Below, one piece after another: positions 9,827 to 18,265 of a stretch of DNA of 36,819 nucleotides. Positions within the stretch are counted from its first letter, which is position 1. Every line of letters starts with the position of its first letter. Below the pieces are notes generated by a model. That model had not been told where the DNA came from and searched no databases. It saw nothing but the letters and a program-made list of their open reading frames with translations. The position numbers and the translations under genes are program-made. The stretch comes from Methanomassiliicoccaceae archaeon (GTDB lineage Archaea; Thermoplasmatota; Thermoplasmata; Methanomassiliicoccales; Methanomethylophilaceae): contig PWJQ01000040.1 in NCBI GenBank assembly GCA_003560875.1, positions 1 to 36,819 on the forward strand, read 5' to 3'.

Positions 9827-10753
9827 TCACTCTCTGTTCTCGAAGATGAAATCGTGACCGAGAATCTTCACAATGACCTCGTAGGCTGCGAAGGGCGGTA
9901 TCATCCCTATATCGGTCACTATCGAATCAATGTACTCGGGAGGGGTGGCATCGAAGACGGGGTTGCGGACCCCCACGCTCTCCGGGACCTTGGCGTCACC
10001 GATTATCTCCTTGCGGTCCCTCTCCTCTATCTCCACCAGATCCCCGAATAGGGATATGGGGGAGAACTTGTAGGTCTCACTGCACACCAGGAAGGGGACG
10101 CGGGCCTCATTGGCGATCAGTGCTATCTGCGAGGTGCCTATCTTGTTTATCAGAACGCCGCTGGATGTGATGGTGTCGGCACCCACCAGTACAAGGTCCA
10201 CCGACCGCATCACGCTCCTTACGGCGCTGTCGACGATCAAGGTCACGGGGATGCCCTCCTCGGAGAGCTCATTGACGGTGATGATCCCCTGCCGCCACGG
10301 TCGGGACTCGGTCGCTATGACCTGGACCTTCTTACCCTGCCGATGCGCCTCTTTGATGACGCTCAGGGCGGCGTGGCTGTTGCAATGCGTCAGTACCGTG
10401 TTACCATCTCTGATGCGTTTGGCACCGATGCGGCCGATGGTCTCCATGGCCTTTTCAGAGCGTTGGATGAAGGCCTGTGAATTGGCCATGACCTTGGCCT
10501 TCACGGCCTCAGCATCCTCCAGCCCCTCAATCCCATTCATGGCGGCCTGGACGCCGTTCCACAGTGAGATGGCGGTGGGCCGGGAAGCGAGTATGCGGAC
10601 CTTGGCCGCATCCAATTCTGAAAGCAAGGCATCAAGGTCCCCCGTCGATTCCGATGCCACATCACAGATGGCATTCACACCGGAGCGGGCGATGCGCCCC
10701 GCACCGCGGATCTCCATGGACTCGATGGCCTTGGCGACATCTTCAACAGTCAT
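9827..10753 (-). CDS. Ribose 1,5-bisphosphate isomerase (eIF2B-like)
   Basis: eIF-2B family ORF (VLTHCNSHAALSVIKEAHRQGKKVQVIATESRPWRQG, VDLVLVGADTITSSGVLINKIGTSQIALIA), adjacent to rbcL and deoA. Confidence 0.93.
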   Translation of the reverse strand: MTVEDVAKAIESMEIRGAGRIARSGVNAICDVASESTGDLDALLSELDAAKVRILASRPTAISLWNGVQAAMNGIEGLEDAEAVKAKVMANSQAFIQRSEKAMETIGRIGAKRIRDGNTVLTHCNSHAALSVIKEAHRQGKKVQVIATESRPWRQGIITVNELSEEGIPVTLIVDSAVRSVMRSVDLVLVGADTITSSGVLINKIGTSQIALIANEARVPFLVCSETYKFSPISLFGDLVEIEERDRKEIIGDAKVPESVGVRNPVFDATPPEYIDSIVTDIGMIPPFAAYEVIVKILGHDFIFENRE

Positions 10754-10767
10754 GAACAACATCAATC

Positions 10768-10784
10768 TATTGAGCTGCTCAATA
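10768..10784. repeat. Perfect 7-3-7 inverted repeat TATTGAG-CTG-CTCAATA upstream of the R15P isomerase/rbcL/deoA operon
   Basis: Read directly at 10768-10784, immediately downstream (on the minus strand) of a TATA-like AT-rich stretch. Confidence 0.85.
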
Positions 10785-10873
10785 CTAAATGCTTTTCAGC
10801 ATACCCTCTAGGCGTTCTCCGGCCTGCTGAAAGGTTTTATATAGACAATGATTTCTTTTTCGGAAGGATCGCC

Positions 10874-11110
10874 ATGATAGCCACCCCTAACGTTCCAGCA
10901 TCCGAGCTCGGTTGGATGACCGAGGTCACCGACGGGGTGGCGGGCGGGACCATAGCGTTGATACTCATCGTGACGCTGATATTCTTGGAGCTCTACCGTG
11001 CTTACGGTGAGACGGAAATAAAGATTGTGAAGGACCTCTACTACGTGGTCATACCTCTCCTTTGGGTGTTCTCCCTGGGCATAATATTCGCCGTTGTGGA
11101 TGCCCTGTGA
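10874..11110 (+). CDS. Small two-TM membrane protein, unknown function
   Basis: 78 aa with two hydrophobic spans; TATA-like ttttatatag and SD GGAAGGA upstream. Confidence 0.65.
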   Translation: MIATPNVPASELGWMTEVTDGVAGGTIALILIVTLIFLELYRAYGETEIKIVKDLYYVVIPLLWVFSLGIIFAVVDAL

Positions 11111-11169
11111 GCCGTTTTGACGGGAAACCGATTTAAAATCATGCGACCATGTTCGAATCGGAGTCCTCG

Positions 11170-11448
11170 ATGTCACCCGACAACGTCGTATTCATAGGAA
11201 AGAAGCCTACCATGAACTACGTGCTGGCAGTCGTAACGCAGTTCAACAGCGGCAACAGCACCGTCAACATCAAGGCGCGTGGAAAGGCCATCGTCCGCGC
11301 CGTCGATGTGGCCCTCATCACGCAGAGGAGGTTCCTGCAGAACGTGGTGGTCGAGGACATCAATATTTGGACCGAGGAGATGTCCGTGGGGGAGGATGAG
11401 TGGACCAACGTCTCCTCCATGGAGATCGTGATGACGATCAAGGAATGA
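11170..11448 (+). CDS. albA: DNA/RNA-binding protein Alba
   Basis: MSPDNVVFIGKKPTMNYVLAVVTQFNSGNSTVNIKARGKAIVRAVDVALITQRRF; TATA-like gatttaaaatca at about 11130 favours this ATG over 11149. Confidence 0.93.
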   Translation: MSPDNVVFIGKKPTMNYVLAVVTQFNSGNSTVNIKARGKAIVRAVDVALITQRRFLQNVVVEDINIWTEEMSVGEDEWTNVSSMEIVMTIKE

Positions 11449-11451
11449 TTC

Positions 11452-11931
11452 TCAGGATAGATCCAACAGTCTTCTGCAGGCCGCACGGGCGGCCACCATC
11501 CCTGCTCCCAGGTACAGCGCGCCGACCATGGCCTCAAAGGCGCCGGACAGCATCCGGTCACTGAGTGCACTGTGTCCCTCCCCGGTGAGGACCAGGGCCT
11601 CAAGGTCCAACCCCTGTCTCAGTCTCGAGGCCAATGAGGCGTTGGATATGAGTGACTGCAGGGCGACGGTCATCTCACCTTCGCGCATTTCACTGCGGAG
11701 GAACAGATGCTCCCTGACGATAAGCTCCAGGACGGCGTCACCGAGGAATTCCAGTCTCTCGTTGTCACGTAATCCGTTGGCCGGCTCCCTGTCCCGGATC
11801 TCGTTGACGTAACTGTCGTGCATCAAGGCTATGTCGCAGAGGTCCACGAGCAGGTCGCTGGCCCCTTTGATGAGGAAGGGCCACTCCGCCAGGGCTCTCC
11901 TGATACGGTCCCGTCTCTGCGCCGGGGGCAT
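11452..11931 (-). CDS. RNase III-domain protein (RIIID only, no dsRBD)
   Basis: 159 aa: ALMHDSYVNE...NERLEFLGDAVLELIVREHLF (RNase III signature)...MLSGAFEAMVGALYL. Confidence 0.85.
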   Translation of the reverse strand: MPPAQRRDRIRRALAEWPFLIKGASDLLVDLCDIALMHDSYVNEIRDREPANGLRDNERLEFLGDAVLELIVREHLFLRSEMREGEMTVALQSLISNASLASRLRQGLDLEALVLTGEGHSALSDRMLSGAFEAMVGALYLGAGMVAARAACRRLLDLS

Positions 11932-11963
11932 GTGCCGGGAATGGATGGTATGCTAATTATTGA

Positions 11964-11975
11964 TTGCTATAGCAA
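11964..11975. repeat. Perfect 12-bp palindrome TTGCTATAGCAA in the divergent intergenic region
   Basis: Self-complementary 12-mer between the RNase III gene (minus) and the 12008 gene (plus). Confidence 0.8.
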
Positions 11976-12007
11976 AGTATTAGGTAGACGACAAATATCT
12001 GTCGCCG

Positions 12008-13516
12008 ATGGCCCGAGGACTGAGGATAAGGGGTGCTAAACACACCTCCAAGCGGCAGGAGAAGGAGCTCATGCAGAGGGCCGTCGACCTCGCCAAGGAT
12101 CCGGAACTGCTGAGACCACGTTGTATCGGTTCCTGCCGCCGATGCCATTTCGACAAGCCGTTGAAGAAGATCGCGTCCATGGCCTCCTACATCGATGACT
12201 CGGAGAAACTGGTCAAGGCGGCTTCGCGTGGCTCCGACGCAATGGTCAAAGCCTATGCCGGCACCGTGTCCTTGGCCGCAGCCGGGAAGATACCCTACCT
12301 CGCCACTGCCAAGATGCCGTCCGGAGACATATCTTTCGCGGTCCGGGGTAAGGTGAAGCACGACAAGCTCATCGGCGTCCAGTACTATGACGACCCTGAC
12401 ATGAGGCTCCTCGCTTACACCGACGTCAGCAAGAAGAGGAAGCTCAGGATGTACTCGATGGAGGACGAGGTGCTGTGCTGTGAACGCTCCGGCTTCCCGG
12501 ACGAGTACGTGGAAGAGCGCCTGGCCTCCAGCCCTTATGAGCTGGACGAGGACGCCACCTGCCCCCATGAGGCCTCACGGGGTCATCTGGTGCTGTCATT
12601 GAACGACGGGCGAAGAACGATCAAGATATGCCGGTCCTGCGCCGGCGACCGTAACATGCTGCATCATATGATAAGCCGCATGACATCGCCGGAACCCATG
12701 AAAGAAATCGAGGTGCACGTTGTGCACAGCTTCCACGACATGGAATCCCCCTCCTTGGCGGATTTCCGTATCGATGATGACCACCATGAAGCCTACAAAA
12801 CCGGAAAGCTGAACGACCGTAAGTTGATCGACGAGGTGATCAAGCGCCGCTCGAACGAGATGAAGTCCTCCGGCTCGGCGGTCCTCATGATCGGCGACCG
12901 CAACTACGGCCGGGACATGGAATCCTTCCTCAAGGATCTGCGCGGTTCCGAGGAGGAGAAGGCGATACTCAGGCGGTTCCTGGAGACGGAGTTCGTGGCG
13001 GTGTTGGTCAAAGGTGACCGTTGTAGCGAAGCGATCAATCAGTTATGGTCCGAGCATCATGACGCCCTCATCATGGCGGCCTCCTCCTCCGAGGTTCTGG
13101 AGGAGATGGGTGATGTCTCTGCGAAGAACCCCAACAAGGCGGTGTCCGAAGCGGTGATGCGCCAACAGGCGAAGGGCATCCTGGCGGATATACCGGTCTA
13201 CAGCGACCTGGGGGAGGTGGGAGGATATGCCGACCATCTCGCCAGGGCCTACAAGGTCGGAGGCCCCGCCGCGGTGAAGCGTAGTGTGGAGTCCGAGACC
13301 CGTGGCTACCGCAACCGCGCCGTCGGACTGGCCTTCCTGCGGGCCGTGGGGGAGACATCCAACACCTGGCAGTACAACAAGGAGGAGATGGAGTTCTCCA
13401 GCTATCTGGAGCAGTTCGCCAATGCGATGATGGAGAACAAGGGCGATTCCTACCACGACGCGTTGGCCAACATGATAGTGGCCTCCGGGTCGGGGGAGCA
13501 GCCGCCTCAGTCGTAG
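12008..13516 (+). CDS. Uncharacterised protein with two Cys-rich putative zinc motifs
   Basis: 502 aa ORF with CIGSCRRCHFDK and CPHE...CRSCAGD; coding-like codon usage; no family recognised. Confidence 0.7.
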   Translation: MARGLRIRGAKHTSKRQEKELMQRAVDLAKDPELLRPRCIGSCRRCHFDKPLKKIASMASYIDDSEKLVKAASRGSDAMVKAYAGTVSLAAAGKIPYLATAKMPSGDISFAVRGKVKHDKLIGVQYYDDPDMRLLAYTDVSKKRKLRMYSMEDEVLCCERSGFPDEYVEERLASSPYELDEDATCPHEASRGHLVLSLNDGRRTIKICRSCAGDRNMLHHMISRMTSPEPMKEIEVHVVHSFHDMESPSLADFRIDDDHHEAYKTGKLNDRKLIDEVIKRRSNEMKSSGSAVLMIGDRNYGRDMESFLKDLRGSEEEKAILRRFLETEFVAVLVKGDRCSEAINQLWSEHHDALIMAASSSEVLEEMGDVSAKNPNKAVSEAVMRQQAKGILADIPVYSDLGEVGGYADHLARAYKVGGPAAVKRSVESETRGYRNRAVGLAFLRAVGETSNTWQYNKEEMEFSSYLEQFANAMMENKGDSYHDALANMIVASGSGEQPPQS

Positions 13517-14523
13517 ACCCTTATGTCCGCCACATAGTGTGACACCGAGGGTGCGAAGGACTTCACCTCTCTGATGTCCTCGATGGAAAACCCCCGGACC
13601 GCACTCGCCATGGCGACGTCCATCTCCAAAGCCTGGGGCATCTCCCACACCGGATACGTGTCGTGGAAGTGGATCATCCCCCCCGCCACGACGAGGTCGA
13701 AACCTTTCCACAGGAACTCCCTGGTACCGCGGACATAGCCCATCACCACCCTGTCGGCCACTCCGGCGAGGGGGAGGTCACGGTTGTCACCCAGTACCGG
13801 TCTGACATTTTCCCCCACGTTGTTGAGGGCGATGTTCTCGTTCAGATAACGGAACGACTGCGGGTTCTTCTCGCAGGCATAAACCAACTCCGCCCGGGAG
13901 CGTTTCGCCAGCGGCATGGTGAAATAACCGATCCCCGCGAACATGTCCACCACCGTCTCGCCCTCACAATCGAGCGAACCCATCCGCGCCCTCTCATCCA
14001 CGTTGCCGGACGCGAACATCAGCTCTCTGACGTCCAGCTTGTAGAGGATCCCGTTCTCCAGTCGTACGGATTCCGATGATTCGCCGTGTATCAGGTCCAC
14101 CTCGGGTCTTCGCAGCTCCCCGCTGATCCCGCCGCGGTCGACGCATACCGAGGACACTTCCAAGGCAGCGGCGTAGGCCGCCCCGATCTCCCTCTCATAA
14201 GGTCGCAGACGCTCATCCAATCTGATTATCGCCACATCCCCCACGAACTCCCATCTCTGCGGCAGTAGCCTCCTCAACCCCTCCGGCAGGGGGAGTGACC
14301 GGTCGATCAGTTGTTGCGGGCTACGGTCCTTGCGCCCATGTACTTCGCCCTCGACAATATCCAGTCCCAAGGAGAGGGCGTAGGCCTCGCCTTCGGCCTT
14401 GATCGGCACCAGGGTCCCGTCCGCGGACTTGCTGATCTTGGCGGACCTGAAGACCATGTCCCGCTGTAGAAGGTCGGGGATGATCTCGGAGGCGTGACGA
14501 TGAGGTACAACAGCCAGGCGCAT
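13507..14523 (-). CDS. taw2: TYW2/Taw2-type tRNA(Phe) 4-demethylwyosine aminocarboxypropyltransferase (Trm5/TYW2 family)
   Basis: GETVVDMFAGIGYFTMPLAKRSRAELVYACEKNPQSFRYLNENIALN, DRVVMGYVRGTREFL, GGMIHFHDTYP; a GY rather than NLP motif favours Taw2 over Trm5. Confidence 0.75.
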   Translation of the reverse strand: MRLAVVPHRHASEIIPDLLQRDMVFRSAKISKSADGTLVPIKAEGEAYALSLGLDIVEGEVHGRKDRSPQQLIDRSLPLPEGLRRLLPQRWEFVGDVAIIRLDERLRPYEREIGAAYAAALEVSSVCVDRGGISGELRRPEVDLIHGESSESVRLENGILYKLDVRELMFASGNVDERARMGSLDCEGETVVDMFAGIGYFTMPLAKRSRAELVYACEKNPQSFRYLNENIALNNVGENVRPVLGDNRDLPLAGVADRVVMGYVRGTREFLWKGFDLVVAGGMIHFHDTYPVWEMPQALEMDVAMASAVRGFSIEDIREVKSFAPSVSHYVADIRVYD

Positions 14524-14526
14524 GCC

Positions 14527-15690
14527 CTACCTCGAAAGCATAGCGGATATTAGTCGGGGTGAGAAACGCAGCAGTCCCGGCGATTTGCGCAGAAGACGCG
14601 GAGCCAGCTCCGCAGGGTGGTCGATGTCCCCGTAGTTGAGGATCTCGTGTATATCGGGGCGGTCTATCAGAGCGGCGGCCTTTCCGAAGTCGGCATCGGA
14701 CATGCCGGTGAAGACCCGGCGGAGCCGATAGGTGCGGGCGAGCTCCTTCCCCACCTCTTTGGTCCAGGCTTTCTCGTAGCTCCTGAGGAACGAGGCGTCC
14801 ATCCGATCCTGCGACAGGGCCTCGTCGGCGGTCTTCGCCAAACAGCGTGCCGAGATCAGTCCGGGGTGCAGTCCCCCTCCCGATGCTGGTTTCACCTGAC
14901 CGGCGGCGTCGCCGACCAGCATTATTCCGTCCGAGTAGGTCGGACCCCGGCCTCCTAAGGGTATCTTACCACAGTGCTTGGCGATCGGTTCCTCGTCCTG
15001 TAGTCCCAACTTCTTCAGGAAGGCCCTCAGGTAATGGGACGGAGGTCCACTCTCCCATGAGACGCAGAGCCCCACCCGGGTGAACTCACCGCAGGGCAGC
15101 CTCCAAGCGAAGAATCCCGGCGACACCTCGTTCCCCACGTGGATGTCGACCATGTCGGAATCATCTTCGATGGGGAGGTCGACCTGCAGTCCGCGGACCC
15201 ATTCGCGTGCCTCTCCGGCACCTATCTCTCGACCGACCCGCGAGTTCTGCCCGTCGGCACCCACCAGCAGACGGCATTCCATTTCGCCGATCTGGTTGTC
15301 CTCACAGTAGTGGAGGCGGTGCTTGCCGCTCCATATGTGCTTAAGGTATCGGCGGTTGTAGAAGAATCCAGCACCGGCGTCGGCGGCCCTCTCGGCCATC
15401 TGTTGGTCGAGGAGGGCCCGGTCTATGACCACCGCCTTCGGTTCGGAGGAACGTACGGATATGTCCCTGCCGCCGGGGAAGTGGAGTCTCGCACCATGGA
15501 GGACGTTCTTCGGCCTCTGGTCCACTCCTGACATCTCCAGGACACGGGGTGAGATCAGGCCCGTGCATTGCAGAGGGAGGCCGCTGACCTCATGCTCCTC
15601 TAGAACGGCCACCTCCCAGTCGGGGGAGAGCAGCTCGGCGACCCTGCTTCCGGCCGGACCGCCGCCAGCGACCACGACGTCGTATAGCAT
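14527..15690 (-). CDS. Geranylgeranyl reductase family FAD-dependent oxidoreductase
   Basis: N-terminal Rossmann MLYDVVVAGGGPAGSRVAELL, LLVGADGQNSRVGREIG, GIMLVGDAAGQVKPASGGGLHPGLISAR. Confidence 0.88.
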   Translation of the reverse strand: MLYDVVVAGGGPAGSRVAELLSPDWEVAVLEEHEVSGLPLQCTGLISPRVLEMSGVDQRPKNVLHGARLHFPGGRDISVRSSEPKAVVIDRALLDQQMAERAADAGAGFFYNRRYLKHIWSGKHRLHYCEDNQIGEMECRLLVGADGQNSRVGREIGAGEAREWVRGLQVDLPIEDDSDMVDIHVGNEVSPGFFAWRLPCGEFTRVGLCVSWESGPPSHYLRAFLKKLGLQDEEPIAKHCGKIPLGGRGPTYSDGIMLVGDAAGQVKPASGGGLHPGLISARCLAKTADEALSQDRMDASFLRSYEKAWTKEVGKELARTYRLRRVFTGMSDADFGKAAALIDRPDIHEILNYGDIDHPAELAPRLLRKSPGLLRFSPRLISAMLSR

Positions 15691-15693
15691 CTC

Positions 15694-16341
15694 TCAGAGG
15701 TTCTTCACTTTCTCCCAGTCAGCGAGGAAGGCCTCTATGCCCTCATCCGTCTTGGGGTGGGAGACCATCTTCTTGAGGATATCATAGGGTATGGTCGCAA
15801 TGTGGACGCCTATGGATGAGGCCTGGCTCACATGCAGGGGGTGCCTGATGCTGGCGGCGATCACCTCGGCGTCGAAATCGTAGTTGTCCAGTATGTCCAT
15901 GATTTCCGAGACCACGTCCATGCCCACATGACCTATGTCATCCAGGCGTCCGATGAACGGGGAGATGTAGCGGGCACCGGCCTTGGCGGCCAGAAGGGCC
16001 TGCTGGGCGGAGAAGACGAGGGTCATGTTGACGTCTATCCCCTCGTTGTAGAGGGCCTTGGTGGCCTTCAGGCCTTCGATGCACATCGGCAGTTTGATGT
16101 TTATGTTGTGGTGGATCGCCGACAGCTCCATGCCCTCGTTGAACATCCCCTCTGCATCCAGGCTCATGACCTCGGCGGATATCGGGCCGTCCACTATCTC
16201 AGCTATCTCCGCGACCACGGTCTTGAGGTCCTTGCCCTCCTTGACTATCAGGCTGGGATTGGTGGTCACGCCATCCAATATCCCCCAGCTGTGTATCTCC
16301 TTGATCTTGTCGATATTAGCGGTGTCTATGAAAATCCTCAT
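15694..16341 (-). CDS. Transaldolase (short, F6P aldolase/TalC type)
   Basis: 215 aa: [36 protein letters not shown]. Confidence 0.95.
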   Translation of the reverse strand: MRIFIDTANIDKIKEIHSWGILDGVTTNPSLIVKEGKDLKTVVAEIAEIVDGPISAEVMSLDAEGMFNEGMELSAIHHNINIKLPMCIEGLKATKALYNEGIDVNMTLVFSAQQALLAAKAGARYISPFIGRLDDIGHVGMDVVSEIMDILDNYDFDAEVIAASIRHPLHVSQASSIGVHIATIPYDILKKMVSHPKTDEGIEAFLADWEKVKNL

Positions 16342-16342
16342 A

Positions 16343-17308
16343 TCATTTCCTCCATAGGAATCCTTTCTTCTTGCGCTTACGGTCGATGACCTTACGGGCA
16401 GCGAAGACGATGTCCTCCTTGGTAAGGCCGTATTTGATCATGAGCTCCTCCGGTTCCCCGGACTCACCGAAACTGTCACGGACCCCGACACGGGACAGTG
16501 GCTGGTTGTCGTTCTCGCTGAGACATTCGGCCACGGCCGATCCCAGGCCGCCGATTATGCTGTGCTCCTCGGCGGTGACCACGCAACGGGTCCTGTCCGC
16601 CGATTCCAACAGGGTATCGGCGTCCAAGGGCTTGACCGTGGACATGTTGATGACCTCGGCGGAGACGCCATCCTCTTTCAGCATCTCCGCAGCCTCCAGG
16701 CATACGGAGACCATCTGCCCGCTTCCCACGAGCGTCACATCCTTGCCCTTCTTGAGGACTGTGGCCTTGCCTATGATGAATACATCCTCCTCCCCGGTTA
16801 TGACCGGGAAGTCGGCACGGCCCATGCGCATGTAGCAGGGTCCGTCATGTTCCGCCATGGCCATGGTGGCCTTGTAGGCCTCGTTGGCATCGGCGGGGCA
16901 TATGACCGTCATGTTCGGTAGTGAGCGCATCAATGAAACATCCTCCAGGGCTTGATGGGAGGCGCCGTCGCCACCCACGCTGATGCCGCAGTGTGTGGCC
17001 ACGATCTTGACGTTCAGGTCGGGATAGGCGACGGACTGTCTTATCTGATCCCAACATCTCCCAGTGGCGAAAACAGCGAAGGTCGATGCGAAGACCTTCT
17101 TGCCGGAGACCGCGAGCCCGGCCGCGGTGCCGATCATGTTCTGCTCCGCGATGCCGCATTGGAAGAAACGCTCCGGATACGACTTGGCGAAGTCACTGGT
17201 CTTGGTCGAACTGCCCAGGTCGGCATCGAGTACCACGATTTCCGCGTCCTTACCGCCCAGGTCGGCGAGGGCCTTTCCGAAGTAAGCTCTCTGCGCCACG
17301 TTCTTCAT
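16343..17308 (-). CDS. Transketolase C-terminal subunit (split)
   Basis: [70 protein letters not shown] overlap with the N-subunit gene at 17305-17308. Confidence 0.95.
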   Translation of the reverse strand: MKNVAQRAYFGKALADLGGKDAEIVVLDADLGSSTKTSDFAKSYPERFFQCGIAEQNMIGTAAGLAVSGKKVFASTFAVFATGRCWDQIRQSVAYPDLNVKIVATHCGISVGGDGASHQALEDVSLMRSLPNMTVICPADANEAYKATMAMAEHDGPCYMRMGRADFPVITGEEDVFIIGKATVLKKGKDVTLVGSGQMVSVCLEAAEMLKEDGVSAEVINMSTVKPLDADTLLESADRTRCVVTAEEHSIIGGLGSAVAECLSENDNQPLSRVGVRDSFGESGEPEELMIKYGLTKEDIVFAARKVIDRKRKKKGFLWRK

Positions 17309-18123
17309 AGACACTCCTCCAGTTCGCACATGGCCTTCTCCTTCTGTTCCGGGTTGCAGCACTTGCCATGGAAGTCGGCGTTGTTCTCCATGAACGAAAC
17401 GCCGCGACCCTTGACGGTGTTGGCTATGACCACGGTGGGACGTCCGCGGAAACGCTTCGCGTCCTCGCAGGCCTTGATTATCGCGGCGAAATCGTGTCCG
17501 TCTATCTCCAAGACGTTCCATCCGAACGCCGTCCACTTGTCGGCCAGAGGCTCGATGGAAAGCACATCCTCGGTATCGCCCATGATCTGCAGTTTGTTCC
17601 GGTCTACGAAGACGGTGATGTTGTCCAACTTGTAATGCGCAGCGAGCATTGCGGCCTCCCAGTTCTGTCCGCTCTGCAACTCGCCGTCCCCGCAGAGACA
17701 GTATATGCGATGGTCGGAGGAATCGAGTTTAGCTGCCAGGGCCATGCCGTTGGCGATGCTGATGCCCTGACCCAATGAGCCGGTGGACATCTCTATACCC
17801 GGCAATTTACCGTATGACGGGTGGCCTTGAAGGCGGCTGCCCAGTTCACGAAGGGTGCGCAGCTCCTCCACGGGGAAGTATCCCGACTCCGCCAGAACGG
17901 CGTACAGGCCGGGGGCGACATGTCCCTTGGAGAGAACGAAACGGTCCCTTTTCTTCCACTGTGGCGCCTCCGGGTCGTGTTTCATCACATGGAAGTAAAG
18001 GGTGCAGAGTATCTCCGTGGCTGAAAGAGACCCCCCTGGGTGACCGGATCCGGCCGCGCAGGTCATATCGATAACATGGCGTCTTATGGTACGCGCCCTC
18101 TCCTTCAGAAAATCGAAATCCAT
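17305..18123 (-). CDS. Transketolase N-terminal subunit (split, TPP-binding)
   Basis: CAAGSGHPGGSLSATEILCTLYFHVM, SLGQGISIANGMALAAKL, CLCGDGELQSGQNWEAAMLAAHYKLDNITVFVDRN. A TTG at 18147 is an alternative start. Confidence 0.95.
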   Translation of the reverse strand: MDFDFLKERARTIRRHVIDMTCAAGSGHPGGSLSATEILCTLYFHVMKHDPEAPQWKKRDRFVLSKGHVAPGLYAVLAESGYFPVEELRTLRELGSRLQGHPSYGKLPGIEMSTGSLGQGISIANGMALAAKLDSSDHRIYCLCGDGELQSGQNWEAAMLAAHYKLDNITVFVDRNKLQIMGDTEDVLSIEPLADKWTAFGWNVLEIDGHDFAAIIKACEDAKRFRGRPTVVIANTVKGRGVSFMENNADFHGKCCNPEQKEKAMCELEECL

Positions 18124-18265
18124 TTCTTCATTGGGCAATTGAAACACTCCTGTATTGAATGGTATTGTATTTTGTAAGATGATGGTGTAAAAAAGATTTA
18201 CCTAGCGACTCCTTTAACAAAAGGGGGAGGCAAAAGGGTTCAGGACAACGGGTTTTCATGTGGCC

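Noticed and set aside
8620-9849. 409-aa plus-strand ORF opposite RuBisCO
   Set aside because: His/Gly-rich shadow of rbcL; no promoter and no family motifs.
11143-11175. tRNA T-loop-like GTTCGAATC near 11152
   Set aside because: No acceptor, D-arm or anticodon stem can be built around it; it lies in the leader/start region of alba.
18187-18201. GTAAA-N5-TTTAC inverted repeat in the PCNA/transketolase spacer
   Set aside because: Short A/T-rich arms; not distinguishable from chance.
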